Shown here one piece after another: positions 47,809-60,915 of a stretch of DNA of 64,000 nucleotides. The DNA is taken from positions 37,264,253 to 37,328,252 of the forward strand of contig OW028575.1 of the NCBI GenBank assembly GCA_932294295.1, read 5' to 3'. This stretch comes from Alitta virens (Eukaryota > Annelida > Polychaeta > Phyllodocida > Nereididae). Numbering within the stretch: the first letter of the stretch is position 1; each line of letters begins with the position of its first letter. Below the pieces are notes generated by a model that worked only from the letters and a program-made list of their open reading frames with translations, was not told where the DNA came from and made no database searches. Made by a program: the position numbers and the translations under genes.

Positions 47809-48462
47809 GGGTGGTGTCTTCTACTTGCCTCAGCACAGATATTGACCAAGTTTTCATAGGATTCCATGACCAGAGGACCTATGACTTCAACATGATCTTT
47901 CCTGGCATTGAATGACCAATATTGCCATGGGAATACATGTAGCTTTGGCTGTGCCAGTCCAGAATTAGCACCAGTGAAATTGGATCCCGGATAGGGTTGT
48001 ATATCGGATATTCAGCAGAGCACGATATTGAATCTCAGTTCAAAGCGATTCAGGGTGTAATCCAGGGTGCAACTCTGGTATGTTCATGTGTTCCACATTA
48101 CTTTACATAATGCTGCCCCTGCCCATTTGATGGAGTAAGTCATGCATAGATGGTAATCCAATGGCGAAGTCTCACCATTTTGACCTGGAAAATCTTGGTT
48201 ACAACATCACACTGGATAAAGTATACATGCATAATCATTCGTTTGTATAGTACATGCCATTGGGATAATTATTGTCTTTTTATCTTGTGTCTATGCAAAG
48301 AAGGTAAAATGCCTTGTTTGGATTAGTAATTTGATAATTTGCTTATTTCTAATGATTCGACCGGCTTTGTACAGTAAAATTCATAAAATAAAAATCTGCC
48401 CATTCACATAATGACAACATACAAACAACTATTTTCTGTCTCCCAACAAGTATTTTGGTATA
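46459..48462 (+). repeat. Segmental duplication, copy 2 (about 2.0 kb)
   Basis: It starts gtctgcagtccgcac and ends ggtata, where unique DNA (aagcatttagttag) resumes. It includes a second copy of the hAT right end (46,892) and a longer ATAG tract at 47,773-47,808. Confidence 0.95.
47676..47808. repeat. CTGA/GATA simple repeats (copy 2)
   Basis: This is the same tract as in copy 1, with fewer ctgac units in one block and more atag units, showing slippage after the duplication. Confidence 0.9.
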
Positions 48463-48464
48463 AA

Positions 48465-49400
48465 GCATTTAGTTAGTATCCTAAGGTGGACTTACAATCC
48501 TGTGTCATATTACCATTTCTTTTACGACAAAAACAACCGACAAAAGAAAGTTAAATAGGGATTATTAGTTCCTAGATATGAGACATAAAACACAATGCAA
48601 TGTATTACACTCATTACACTCCTTCTGGGGAGATGAGCAAGATTCCAACTGGTTGACCCAATATCTCATGCATAGCGACGAGCCAGCATGGCACAGAGCT
48701 ACGCCATCAGCAGGGCTCTTTGGATGTCTGCTGTAAATTGAGTATCATGTAGATTTATTAGCACCAGATTCCTGGGATTGCTTGGTCATCACTTGCGCAG
48801 CCTCAGCAACCACTCCGCATCAGTGCATAAGCTCTAATTAAGCCAAACCATTATGAAGCACGTGTTCTTATCAAGCAGTACTTAGGGGTCAGCTCTATAT
48901 TAATTCCACAAAGGGCATCGGGGCCAGCTGACATATGTGAGACCCAAGGACGTGTTGTTTCTGGTAAACCAACTCACACTATTGCACTGGGACAGCATAA
49001 CTGATATTTTTATGTATACATGCTTCATTTCTTACTTGCAGTAATTATTCACAATCATGTAACAAAGTTCTGAATTATTTTATGTATTGATTATTGTAAC
49101 ACTATTGCAGGATTTTCTGTGGGAGAATGGGATACACATGTCTCCTTATCTGCTTGCCATCTGAGTGCACTGGTGTAGTGTTGCTGATGGTAACAGTTGC
49201 TACACAAACAGAAAACACGTGGAAACATTTGGTCAGTTTGAAACTGACCTCCATTCATTACACACTGTGTCAGTGAGTGGCTCACAATGTGCAAATGTCA
49301 AAAGTTAGGTGAACAACGTTCCAGACCTTGTAACCTGCTTAATTCAGGTATGAGGTCCAGTTTTACTACTTGAGAAAAAAGTCAAGTCCATAATTGCTAC
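48465..49400. other. Noncoding DNA
   Basis: No gene or named element was seen. Confidence 0.4.
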
Positions 49401-49411
49401 TTGCTTCAAAT

Positions 49412-49680
49412 GTCTCATCTCATCTCATCTCATCCATGCTTTTACCTCTCCCTGTCAATCTGTCCGCTGTCTGTAACAGGCTGTTGTCTGTTTTCCTGTT
49501 TGTCTGCCTAGCTATCTGGCTATCTGGCTATCTGGCTGCCTAGCTGGTTGGATGGCTATCTCTCTAGCGGTCTGACTGTCTGACTGTCTGCCTGTCTGCC
49601 TGTCACCCTGTCTGCCTGTCTGCCTGCCTGTCTGTCAGCCTGTCTGTATGTCTGTTGGACTGTCTTTCTGTCGCTTTGCT
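49412..49680. repeat. ATCTC and CTGTCTGC simple-sequence block
   Basis: A short (atctc)n tract at 49,412-49,434 is followed at 49,500-49,680 by variable ctatctgg and ctgtctgc units. Confidence 0.8.
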
Positions 49681-50265
49681 TCACTTTCGGTGAACAATTC
49701 TTGTGGAGGAATAATATTTCGAAGGTTACAGAAAAAAATCTTCAATTGGTAGTTTTTTCCCCATTTTCCCACGTAGCCAGAAGCAGGACTAATAAAGTAG
49801 GGTCCGAGTACTGAAATGTCACAACCTGAAAATTCTTCGGAGATTTAAAAAGAAAAGAAAAACTTATGGTCAAGCAGGATCCATTTTAGGACATGCAATG
49901 TCAGAACATGAATTGAGATCGTATTACGAGTGCATGTCAGTCATCTAAATGGGTTTTGGGTTTGGATTAGCCATATCTTAATATACCCAATCCTCCTGTT
50001 CAATGCATAAGCCAGGATGTCAGGTACATTGTAGGGGTTTACATGATGGACTATTATTAATGAGAGGTCTGTCCAAGAGATAGCACATCCATTTAACCTG
50101 TCCAAGCAGTTATGTGAAGGATGTTATCCCACCATGATTGGCATTCTAAGGAGGCAAGCACACCCCTCGGTCCATTCATCGTGGATGGGAGAATCCCACT
50201 GGTCAGCTGACACGACTAACACTGTGGTCACCTTCGATGCTTCAATAGCCTGTTTAGTGAATAAA

Positions 50266-50712
50266 GGAGGATGAAGAGGAGAGAGAAAGGGAGAAAGAGG
50301 ATGAAGAGGAGAGAGAAAGGGAGAAAAAGGAGAAAGAGGAGAAAGAGGAGAAAGAGGAAAAAGAGATATGTAGAAGAAGGAAGATGGTGGAAGGAGTGGA
50401 GGAGGAGAAAGAGAGAGGAAGGAAGAGGAGGGGAGAAAGCTATATACGGAGGAAGAGGAGGAGAAGAAGGATATGGAGGAAAAGGAGAAAGAGAGAGAAA
50501 GGGAGAAAGAGGAGAAAGAGGAGAAAGAGGAAAAAGAGTAATTTAGAAGAAGGAAGATCGCAGAGGGAATGGAGAAGAAAGGGGAGAAAGGGAGAGGAAG
50601 GGAGAGGAGGGGAGAAAGCTAAATATGGAGGAAGAGGAGGAGAAAGAGAAGGATGGAGGGGAGAGGTAAGACAAGGGAGGATGAGGAGAAGGAAGAGGAG
50701 GAGTTGGTTGGA
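50266..50712. repeat. Polypurine block (GGAGAAAGA)n
   Basis: About 440 bp are almost entirely purine on the plus strand (gagaaagg, gaggagaaaga, gaagaggag). The Lys/Arg/Glu-rich frames this gives are compositional and not genes. Confidence 0.9.
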
Positions 50713-51103
50713 ATGAAGAGATAACAGGAGGCGCCAATAAATAAAATGAAGAGATAACAGGAGGTGCAAATAAACATGTTTTACAATTTTGAAAGGTTAT
50801 TGACCATTTTCATAAATAACACCGAGTTCCTGGAACCTTGGATTGGAATTTTACAACGTAGTTTATGCATTGACATAAAATATTCAACTATAATTCAACT
50901 ATACCCAGAGAGTGCAAATAGCAGATAAGTGGGAGCCAAAAGAGGCCACGCCATGGCAGGAATATCAAGAAGAGCAGTACCCCATATGGGGGTACTGAGA
51001 AGTGCAATTTGAGAGAGTGAGTCAGATGACTGCAACAAGAGGTCAATAGTCGGGTGGTATCAGTCCAAAAGCTTAGAATCTCAGCTTTCCAATGATGTAT
51101 AAG

Positions 51104-51232
51104 CATGGAGACAAGAGTAGACTTGTCTCCATAGTATGAGCAACCTCATGGAGACTACTCTTGTCTCCATGGTAAACCCACATATCTCAGCTCATGGAGA
51201 CAAGAGTATATTACTCTTGGCTCCATTCTCAG
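51104..51232. repeat. Nested palindromes of ATGGAGACAAGAGTA
   Basis: Several copies of catggagacaagagta and its reverse complement tactcttgtctccatg alternate in both orientations, giving at least two strong hairpins (51,104-51,132 and 51,150-51,172). Confidence 0.75.
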
Positions 51233-51833
51233 CTCCTAAACGCCAATAAACAAACAGTAGTATAGTAGTTGTAGTAAATTTGATAACTAGTATAGCCAAA
51301 ATAAGAATATGGCATGGTTTCATTTGACGATGTGTATTTATGAAAAAGCAATCGTGGTATTTACAAACTTTTTAACTGAAAATTCCATTTGACAAGAAAC
51401 AGTTTCTAATATTTGGGTCCCTGACAATGCAATCGACCACAATGTGCTAGAACATCTCACAAAGGCAACACAACTAATTTGATTGAACCATTGGATGTGC
51501 CAACCCAATCGGACAGATAAATTAGTGGCAGGAACTTCCAGTACTAAAACCTATTGACATGCTACAGCAAATGGTGTGTGTTGTTTCCCATGACTGTCAT
51601 TACCATATAATATCCTCCAAGGCATGTTCTTGAGGCCCATGACATTTTCTTTGTTGTAGAAGGCATCCTGGGAGAATTGTACATCCGGGAACTGTTAGTA
51701 TCTACGACGTCATGCCCCCATGCGGCTGGTTCTGGAATCCTTCCCGTCAGCCCTTGTTAAGAGACTTATACAAAAAAATGTCTGTGAGCTTCCAGGATTA
51801 TCCAACCAGGACTACAGACTACCTCTTTTTCTT

Positions 51834-51889
51834 CCTATCCTATCCTATCCTATCCTATCCTATCCTATCCTATCCTATCCTATCCTATC
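51834..51889. repeat. (TATCC)n pentanucleotide microsatellite
   Basis: About 11 perfect cctat units. Confidence 0.97.
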
Positions 51890-51899
51890 GGGAAAGCGA

Positions 51900-52560
51900 A
51901 ATGAAAAGATTTAACTTCCACAAGCGCATACATGTATGATTCTTAATGCTATTGCGCTTAACTAGCTGCCTTGGTGCAGAATCAGATTATGACAAAAACG
52001 TACCATAAGACATCTAAAATTACCCTAAATCTTTCAACACAAAGAGCTTATTCTTCTCGAGAAATCATCGTCTTGTATTGATAAAAGTAATCCCTTTCAA
52101 AGTTCCAGCAATTCTGTCACTCTTATTTTTCATGTAGTGTTTTGTAATGACATTTTTCTTCATCTTCATTGCCATTGAGGTATTTTCAGCAAAGAAAAGA
52201 CCCCATTTGACACTATATCAACACATCAGGATTAGATCCTGCGCCATAAAACCTAGTGGATACCAACTTCCCAGCAATAAACCCAGATGATGAGAATGTG
52301 TGGGTGACAAACAGATGTTGCAACCTCAGGCCCCAAGAGATGCTCCCCATCCTAATGGCAAATGTAAATTGTGGAAATCAGCGTGACAAATTACTGCCAT
52401 CTTCTTAATCATAACACAGGCGAACAGCTTCAGTCTGCAGCTTAATAGTAAATCACTTGCCATCCTAGATGAGTTAACTTGCCAAATGAGTTAAGGGAAA
52501 TCACGTTAGAGGCTGAAGTAACTTCTCTAACTTTCTCAAGCTCCAGAAGCTCAGAATCGA
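51900..52560. other. Noncoding DNA flanking the large array
   Basis: No gene was seen. This is the unique left flank of the 2,088-bp repeat array. Confidence 0.4.
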
Positions 52561-52675
52561 CCGTAAAGCCCCGTTCCCACATAGCCGAGTTACTCGTAGT
52601 CAACTCGTAGTAATAACAAAAATTACGTAACACCCAAAATTCGAGGAGTTGGCGACGAATTTTTGGGGAAAAAAT

Positions 52676-52860
52676 GACCAGGAGTGACTCGCCGAGTTAC
52701 TCGCCGAATTACTCGCCGAGTTACTCGGCGGGTTCAGCGAGCGACTCGCCGAGTACCAGGAGCGACTCGCCGAGTACCAGGAGTGACTCGCCGAGTACCA
52801 GGAGTAACTCGCCGAGTACCAGGAGTAACTCGCCGAGTACCAGGAGTAACTCGCCGGGTG
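52676..52860 (+). repeat. Left subterminal 21-bp palindrome array (unit 1; repeated in each unit)
   Basis: About six copies of a 21-bp unit containing ACTCGCCGAGTACCAGGAG are preceded by closer-packed cgagttactcgc motifs. The core ACTCGCCGAGT is a near-perfect palindrome. Equivalent arrays lie 2,088 bp apart in units 2-5. Such subterminal repeats are usually transposase or accessory-protein binding sites; that role is inferred. Confidence 0.85.
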
Positions 52861-53390
52861 AAGCAAGGTGTCTACGACAGCGACGAGTCACCCATCGAAT
52901 GATAGGCCGACGCCAGCCTACCTGCATTCTCAGATGAATATCTCGCTTAATATTTGGTCTATTTTCGATCCGAAAAAACCTATGGAGTCACTATGAATTA
53001 TACTACAAAACAATCTTTATTTGACGAAAATCGGACTAATATTAAGGGAGCAGTAGCTTTTTAAAGAAGCGCTCAGCTTTCTGCATTAATACAGTCTGGG
53101 CGCGGACGCTTCAGGGAGCACCAGTATAAGTAAATTAAATATAGCAAATAAAATCACAGATCAAATCACAAATACTAATTACAATATCAATATTAGATTT
53201 AAATTTTACAAAATATACACAAATTTATACTGATCATAATATCACAATAAGATTCAAATTAACACAAAAAGATAAGAAAGTTATACAAATATAATCATTG
53301 CCTGGTAATTACAATTAAATATATTGCTTTTAATTAATGAAAGCAATTACATATTTTTGTAATTGTGAATGACAATCAAGACAATGTCAT

Positions 53391-53668
53391 ATTACTGTGT
53401 CATCTTTGAACAAACCATGAAATGACAGGTCAAAGAACCCCAATTTAGGCAATTAGGCAATTGACACATGTATTGAATTTGCTGTATGCTCTACACCAAT
53501 TCTTTGTATCATTCAAAATGCTAATAGCAATTACTGTGTCATCTTTGAACAAACCGTGAAATGACAGGTCAAAGAACCCCAATTTAGGCAATTAGGCAAT
53601 TGACACATGTATTGAATTTGCTGTATGCTCTACACCCATTCTTTGTATCATTCAAAATGCTAATAGCA
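53391..53668 (+). repeat. 139-bp tandem duplication inside the unit (unit 1; repeated in each unit)
   Basis: Two consecutive copies beginning attactgtgtcatctttgaa at 53,391 and 53,530 differ at a few positions (for example ccatgaaatg versus ccgtgaaatg). Confidence 0.9.
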
Positions 53669-53813
53669 ATTGACATAACAGTCATGGCAGTTGGCAGAAT
53701 GAGTAGAAATGAATTGCAATAAAGCTCATCCAAACAATGTATATAAAATGGTCAAAAATATTGACCACACCATTCATGTCAGGGCCATAAACAGAGCACC
53801 TTGCCGCCGCCAG

Positions 53814-54187
53814 ACTACCTGCCTTTTCAGACAAATATCTCGCTTAATATTTGGTCTATTTTCAATCTGAAAATCTGTGTGGAATAAGTATGAACTCGAC
53901 TATAATTCAATATTTATTTGACGAAAATCGGACTAATATTAGGGGAGCAGCAGCCTTTTAAAGTAGCGCTCAACCTTACCTGCATTGATACAGTCCGGGC
54001 GCGGACGTCTGCGAGAGCACCACTGTTTGCCTCCGCCAACTTAGCTGCCTTCTCAGACGAATATCTCGCTGAATATTTGGTCTATTTTCAATCCGAAAAT
54101 ACGTATGGAATCACTATGAATTATACTACAAAACAATCTTTATTTGACGAAAATCGGACTGATATTAGAGGAGCAGCGGCCTTTTAT
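53814..54187 (+). repeat. Internal modules B and C, related to module A (unit 1; repeated in each unit)
   Basis: Three diverged copies of a block with atctcgct(t/g)aatatttggtc, ctatttgacgaaaatcgg-type sequence and ggagcag(c/t)(a/g)gc lie at 52,907-53,130 (A), 53,814-54,030 (B) and 54,031-54,187 (C). Modules A and B also share gggcgcggacg. The repeated 97-codon open frame spans B-C and is not considered a gene. Confidence 0.8.
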
Positions 54188-54227
54188 ATTATATACGACT
54201 CCCTACGCTGATGATGCATGTACTAAA

Positions 54228-54600
54228 GGTAGAACTCGACGAGTTACTCGGCGAGTTACTCCTACAACTCGGTGAGTTACTCCTACAACTCGCCGAGTTA
54301 CTCCTCGCACTCCTGAACATCCCCCCCGAGTGTAATACGAGCGAAAATAGCGCCGAGTAACTCGCCGAGTTCGAGGAGTAACTCGGCGAGTTCGAGGAGT
54401 AACTCGGCGAGTTCGAGGAGTAACTCGGCGAGTCATGGCCGAGTTTTTGGACTCCTGGATAATTCGCCGAGTGTGCCGTGCAGCACGGCATACTCGGGAG
54501 ACTCGGCAAACTCGGCTCCAAATCTCACGAGTTCGCTACGAGACTCAGGAGTTACTCGCCGAGCATCTCTCGAGTGCGAGGAGTAATCGCCGAGTTTAGT
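54228..54600 (+). repeat. Right subterminal palindrome array (unit 1; repeated in each unit)
   Basis: Units of 21 bp containing GAGGAGTAACTCGGCGAGTTC and scattered cgagttactc motifs form a dense palindromic block. It includes a separate perfect palindrome TGCCGTGCAGCACGGCA at 54,474-54,490. Confidence 0.85.
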
Positions 54601-54651
54601 AAGAGTTGGGCCCGAGAGGCGTGTTACGTAATACTACGAGTTGACTACGAG

Positions 54652-56739
54652 TAAAGCCCCGTTCCCACATAGCCGAGTTACTCGTAGTCAACTCGTAGTA
54701 ATAACAAAAATTACGTAACACCCAAAATTCGAGGAGTTGGCGACGAATTTTTGGGGAAAAAATGACCAGGAGTGACTCGCCGAGTTACTCGCCGAATTAC
54801 TCGCCGAGTTACTCGGCGGGTTCAGCGAGCGACTCGCCGAGTACCAGGAGCGACTCGCCGAGTACCAGGAGTGACTCGCCGAGTACCAGGAGTAACTCGC
54901 CGAGTACCAGGAGTAACTCGCCGAGTACCAGGAGTAACTCGCCGGGTGAAGCAAGGTGTCTACGACAGCGACGAGTCACCCATCGAATGATAGGCCGACG
55001 CCAGCCTACCTGCATTCTCAGATGAATATCTCGCTTAATATTTGGTCTATTTTCGATCCGAAAAAACCTATGGAGTCACTATGAATTATACTACAAAACA
55101 ATCTTTATTTGACGAAAATCGGACTAATATTAAGGGAGCAGTAGCTTTTTAAAGAAGCGCTCAGCTTTCTGCATTAATACAGTCTGGGCGCGGACGCTTC
55201 AGGGAGCACCAGTATAAGTAAATTAAATATAGCAAATAAAATCACAGATCAAATCACAAATACTAATTACAATATCAATATTAGATTTAAATTTTACAAA
55301 ATATACACAAATTTATACTGATCATAATATCACAATAAGATTCAAATTAACACAAAAAGATAAGAAAGTTATACAAATATAATCATTGCCTGGTAATTAC
55401 AATTAAATATATTGCTTTTAATTAATGAAAGCAATTACATATTTTTGTAATTGTGAATGACAATCAAGACAATGTCATATTACTGTGTCATCTTTGAACA
55501 AACCATGAAATGACAGGTCAAAGAACCCCAATTTAGGCAATTAGGCAATTGACACATGTATTGAATTTGCTGTATGCTCTACACCAATTCTTTGTATCAT
55601 TCAAAATGCTAATAGCAATTACTGTGTCATCTTTGAACAAACCGTGAAATGACAGGTCAAAGAACCCCAATTTAGGCAATTAGGCAATTGACACATGTAT
55701 TGAATTTGCTGTATGCTCTACACCCATTCTTTGTATCATTCAAAATGCTAATAGCAATTGACATAACAGTCATGGCAGTTGGCAGAATGAGTAGAAATGA
55801 ATTGCAATAAAGCTCATCCAAACAATGTATATAAAATGGTCAAAAATATTGACCACACCATTCATGTCAGGGCCATAAACAGAGCACCTTGCCGCCGCCA
55901 GACTACCTGCCTTTTCAGACAAATATCTCGCTTAATATTTGGTCTATTTTCAATCTGAAAATCTGTGTGGAATAAGTATGAACTCGACTATAATTCAATA
56001 TTTATTTGACGAAAATCGGACTAATATTAGGGGAGCAGCAGCCTTTTAAAGTAGCGCTCAACCTTACCTGCATTGATACAGTCCGGGCGCGGACGTCTGC
56101 GAGAGCACCACTGTTTGCCTCCGCCAACTTAGCTGCCTTCTCAGACGAATATCTCGCTGAATATTTGGTCTATTTTCAATCCGAAAATACGTATGGAATC
56201 ACTATGAATTATACTACAAAACAATCTTTATTTGACGAAAATCGGACTGATATTAGAGGAGCAGCGGCCTTTTATATTATATACGACTCCCTACGCTGAT
56301 GATGCATGTACTAAAGGTAGAACTCGACGAGTTACTCGGCGAGTTACTCCTACAACTCGGTGAGTTACTCCTACAACTCGCCGAGTTACTCCTCGCACTC
56401 CTGAACATCCCCCCCGAGTGTAATACGAGCGAAAATAGCGCCGAGTAACTCGCCGAGTTCGAGGAGTAACTCGGCGAGTTCGAGGAGTAACTCGGCGAGT
56501 TCGAGGAGTAACTCGGCGAGTCATGGCCGAGTTTTTGGACTCCTGGATAATTCGCCGAGTGTGCCGTGCAGCACGGCATACTCGGGAGACTCGGCAAACT
56601 CGGCTCCAAATCTCACGAGTTCGCTACGAGACTCAGGAGTTACTCGCCGAGCATCTCTCGAGTGCGAGGAGTAATCGCCGAGTTTAGTAAGAGTTGGGCC
56701 CGAGAGGCGTGTTACGTAATACTACGAGTTGACTACGAG
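54652..56739 (+). repeat. Array unit 2
   Basis: No difference from unit 1 was noticed by eye. Confidence 0.95.
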
Positions 56740-58827
56740 TAAAGCCCCGTTCCCACATAGCCGAGTTACTCGTAGTCAACTCGTAGTAATAACAAAAATT
56801 ATGTAACACCCAAAATTCGAGGAGTTGGCGACGAATTTTTGGGGAAAAAATGACCAGGAGTGACTCGCCGAGTTACTCGCCGAATTACTCGCCGAGTTAC
56901 TCGGCGGGTTCAGCGAGCGACTCGCCGAGTACCAGGAGCGACTCGCCGAGTACCAGGAGTGACTCGCCGAGTACCAGGAGTAACTCGCCGAGTACCAGGA
57001 GTAACTCGCCGAGTACCAGGAGTAACTCGCCGGGTGAAGCAAGGTGTCTACGACAGCGACGAGTCACCCATCGAATGATAGGCCGACGCCAGCCTACCTG
57101 CATTCTCAGATGAATATCTCGCTTAATATTTGGTCTATTTTCGATCCGAAAAAACCTATGGAGTCACTATGAATTATACTACAAAACAATCTTTATTTGA
57201 CGAAAATCGGACTAATATTAAGGGAGCAGTAGCTTTTTAAAGAAGCGCTCAGCTTTCTGCATTAATACAGTCTGGGCGCGGACGCTTCAGGGAGCACCAG
57301 TATAAGTAAATTAAATATAGCAAATAAAATCACAGATCAAATCACAAATACTAATTACAATATCAATATTAGATTTAAATTTTACAAAATATACACAAAT
57401 TTATACTGATCATAATATCACAATAAGATTCAAATTAACACAAAAAGATAAGAAAGTTATACAAATATAATCATTGCCTGGTAATTACAATTAAATATAT
57501 TGCTTTTAATTAATGAAAGCAATTACATATTTTTGTAATTGTGAATGACAATCAAGACAATGTCATATTACTGTGTCATCTTTGAACAAACCATGAAATG
57601 ACAGGTCAAAGAACCCCAATTTAGGCAATTAGGCAATTGACACATGTATTGAATTTGCTGTATGCTCTACACCAATTCTTTGTATCATTCAAAATGCTAA
57701 TAGCAATTACTGTGTCATCTTTGAACAAACCGTGAAATGACAGGTCAAAGAACCCCAATTTAGGCAATTAGGCAATTGACACATGTATTGAATTTGCTGT
57801 ATGCTCTACACCCATTCTTTGTATCATTCAAAATGCTAATAGCAATTGACATAACAGTCATGGCAGTTGGCAGAATGAGTAGAAATGAATTGCAATAAAG
57901 CTCATCCAAACAATGTATATAAAATGGTCAAAAATATTGACCACACCATTCATGTCAGGGCCATAAACAGAGCACCTTGCCGCCGCCAGACTACCTGCCT
58001 TTTCAGACAAATATCTCGCTTAATATTTGGTCTATTTTCAATCTGAAAATCTGTGTGGAATAAGTATGAACTCGACTATAATTCAATATTTATTTGACGA
58101 AAATCGGACTAATATTAGGGGAGCAGCAGCCTTTTAAAGTAGCGCTCAACCTTACCTGCATTGATACAGTCCGGGCGCGGACGTCTGCGAGAGCACCACT
58201 GTTTGCCTCCGCCAACTTAGCTGCCTTCTCAGACGAATATCTCGCTGAATATTTGGTCTATTTTCAATCCGAAAATACGTATGGAATCACTATGAATTAT
58301 ACTACAAAACAATCTTTATTTGACGAAAATCGGACTGATATTAGAGGAGCAGCGGCCTTTTATATTATATACGACTCCCTACGCTGATGATGCATGTACT
58401 AAAGGTAGAACTCGACGAGTTACTCGGCGAGTTACTCCTACAACTCGGTGAGTTACTCCTACAACTCGCCGAGTTACTCCTCGCACTCCTGAACATCCCC
58501 CCCGAGTGTAATACGAGCGAAAATAGCGCCGAGTAACTCGGCGAGTTCGAGGAGTAACTCGGCGAGTTCGAGGAGTAACTCGGCGAGTTCGAGGAGTAAC
58601 TCGGCGAGTCATGGCCGAGTTTTTGGACTCCTGGATAATTCGCCGAGTGTGCCGTGCAGCACGGCATACTCGGGAGACTCGGCAAACTCGGCTCCAAATC
58701 TCACGAGTTCGCTACGAGACTCAGGAGTTACTCGCCGAGCATCTCTCGAGTGCGAGGAGTAATCGCCGAGTTTAGTAAGAGTTGGGCCCGAGAGGCGTGT
58801 TACGTAATACTACGAGTTGACTACGAG
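56740..58827 (+). repeat. Array unit 3
   Basis: It differs from the other units at two sites found by eye: 56,802 (T where others have C) and 58,541 (G where others have C). Confidence 0.95.
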
Positions 58828-60915
58828 TAAAGCCCCGTTCCCACATAGCCGAGTTACTCGTAGTCAACTCGTAGTAATAACAAAAATTACGTAACACCCA
58901 AAATTCGAGGAGTTGGCGACGAATTTTTGGGGAAAAAATGACCAGGAGTGACTCGCCGAGTTACTCGCCGAATTACTCGCCGAGTTACTCGGCGGGTTCA
59001 GCGAGCGACTCGCCGAGTACCAGGAGCGACTCGCCGAGTACCAGGAGTGACTCGCCGAGTACCAGGAGTAACTCGCCGAGTACCAGGAGTAACTCGCCGA
59101 GTACCAGGAGTAACTCGCCGGGTGAAGCAAGGTGTCTACGACAGCGACGAGTCACCCATCGAATGATAGGCCGACGCCAGCCTACCTGCATTCTCAGATG
59201 AATATCTCGCTTAATATTTGGTCTATTTTCGATCCGAAAAAACCTATGGAGTCACTATGAATTATACTACAAAACAATCTTTATTTGACGAAAATCGGAC
59301 TAATATTAAGGGAGCAGTAGCTTTTTAAAGAAGCGCTCAGCTTTCTGCATTAATACAGTCTGGGCGCGGACGCTTCAGGGAGCACCAGTATAAGTAAATT
59401 AAATATAGCAAATAAAATCACAGATCAAATCACAAATACTAATTACAATATCAATATTAGATTTAAATTTTACAAAATATACACAAATTTATACTGATCA
59501 TAATATCACAATAAGATTCAAATTAACACAAAAAGATAAGAAAGTTATACAAATATAATCATTGCCTGGTAATTACAATTAAATATATTGCTTTTAATTA
59601 ATGAAAGCAATTACATATTTTTGTAATTGTGAATGACAATCAAGACAATGTCATATTACTGTGTCATCTTTGAACAAACCATGAAATGACAGGTCAAAGA
59701 ACCCCAATTTAGGCAATTAGGCAATTGACACATGTATTGAATTTGCTGTATGCTCTACACCAATTCTTTGTATCATTCAAAATGCTAATAGCAATTACTG
59801 TGTCATCTTTGAACAAACCGTGAAATGACAGGTCAAAGAACCCCAATTTAGGCAATTAGGCAATTGACACATGTATTGAATTTGCTGTATGCTCTACACC
59901 CATTCTTTGTATCATTCAAAATGCTAACAGCAATTGACATAACAGTCATGGCAGTTGGCAGAATGAGTAGAAATGAATTGCAATAAAGCTCATCCAAACA
60001 ATGTATATAAAATGGTCAAAAATATTGACCACACCATTCATGTCAGGGCCATAAACAGAGCACCTTGCCGCCGCCAGACTACCTGCCTTTTCAGACAAAT
60101 ATCTCGCTTAATATTTGGTCTATTTTCAATCTGAAAATCTGTGTGGAATAAGTATGAACTCGACTATAATTCAATATTTATTTGACGAAAATCGGACTAA
60201 TATTAGGGGAGCAGCAGCCTTTTAAAGTAGCGCTCAACCTTACCTGCATTGATACAGTCCGGGCGCGGACGTCTGCGAGAGCACCACTGTTTGCCTCCGC
60301 CAACTTAGCTGCCTTCTCAGACGAATATCTCGCTGAATATTTGGTCTATTTTCAATCCGAAAATACGTATGGAATCACTATGAATTATACTACAAAACAA
60401 TCTTTATTTGACGAAAATCGGACTGATATTAGAGGAGCAGCGGCCTTTTATATTATATACGACTCCCTACGCTGATGATGCATGTACTAAAGGTAGAACT
60501 CGACGAGTTACTCGGCGAGTTACTCCTACAACTCGGTGAGTTACTCCTACAACTCGCCGAGTTACTCCTCGCACTCCTGAACATCCCCCCCGAGTGTAAT
60601 ACGAGCGAAAATAGCGCCGAGTAACTCGCCGAGTTCGAGGAGTAACTCGGCGAGTTCGAGGAGTAACTCGGCGAGTTCGAGGAGTAACTCGGCGAGTCAT
60701 GGCCGAGTTTTTGGACTCCTGGATAATTCGCCGAGTGTGCCGTGCAGCACGGCATACTCGGGAGACTCGGCAAACTCGGCTCCAAATCTCACGAGTTCGC
60801 TACGAGACTCAGGAGTTACTCGCCGAGCATCTCTCGAGTGCGAGGAGTAATCGCCGAGTTTAGTAAGAGTTGGGCCCGAGAGGCGTGTTACGTAATACTA
60901 CGAGTTGACTACGAG
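58828..60915 (+). repeat. Array unit 4
   Basis: It differs at 59,928 (C where the others have T). Confidence 0.95.

Larger units (their letters stand above)
52564..54651 (+). repeat. Array unit 1
   Basis: The order within the unit is: left terminal repeat (52,567-52,615); left palindrome array (52,676-52,860); module A (52,907-53,130); AT-rich stretch; 139-bp tandem pair (53,391-53,668); modules B (53,814-54,030) and C (54,031-54,187); right palindrome array (54,228-54,600); truncated right terminal repeat. Confidence 0.95.

Noticed and set aside
50271..50769. Lys/Arg/Glu-rich or Leu/Phe-rich frames
   Set aside because: They are by-products of the polypurine block.
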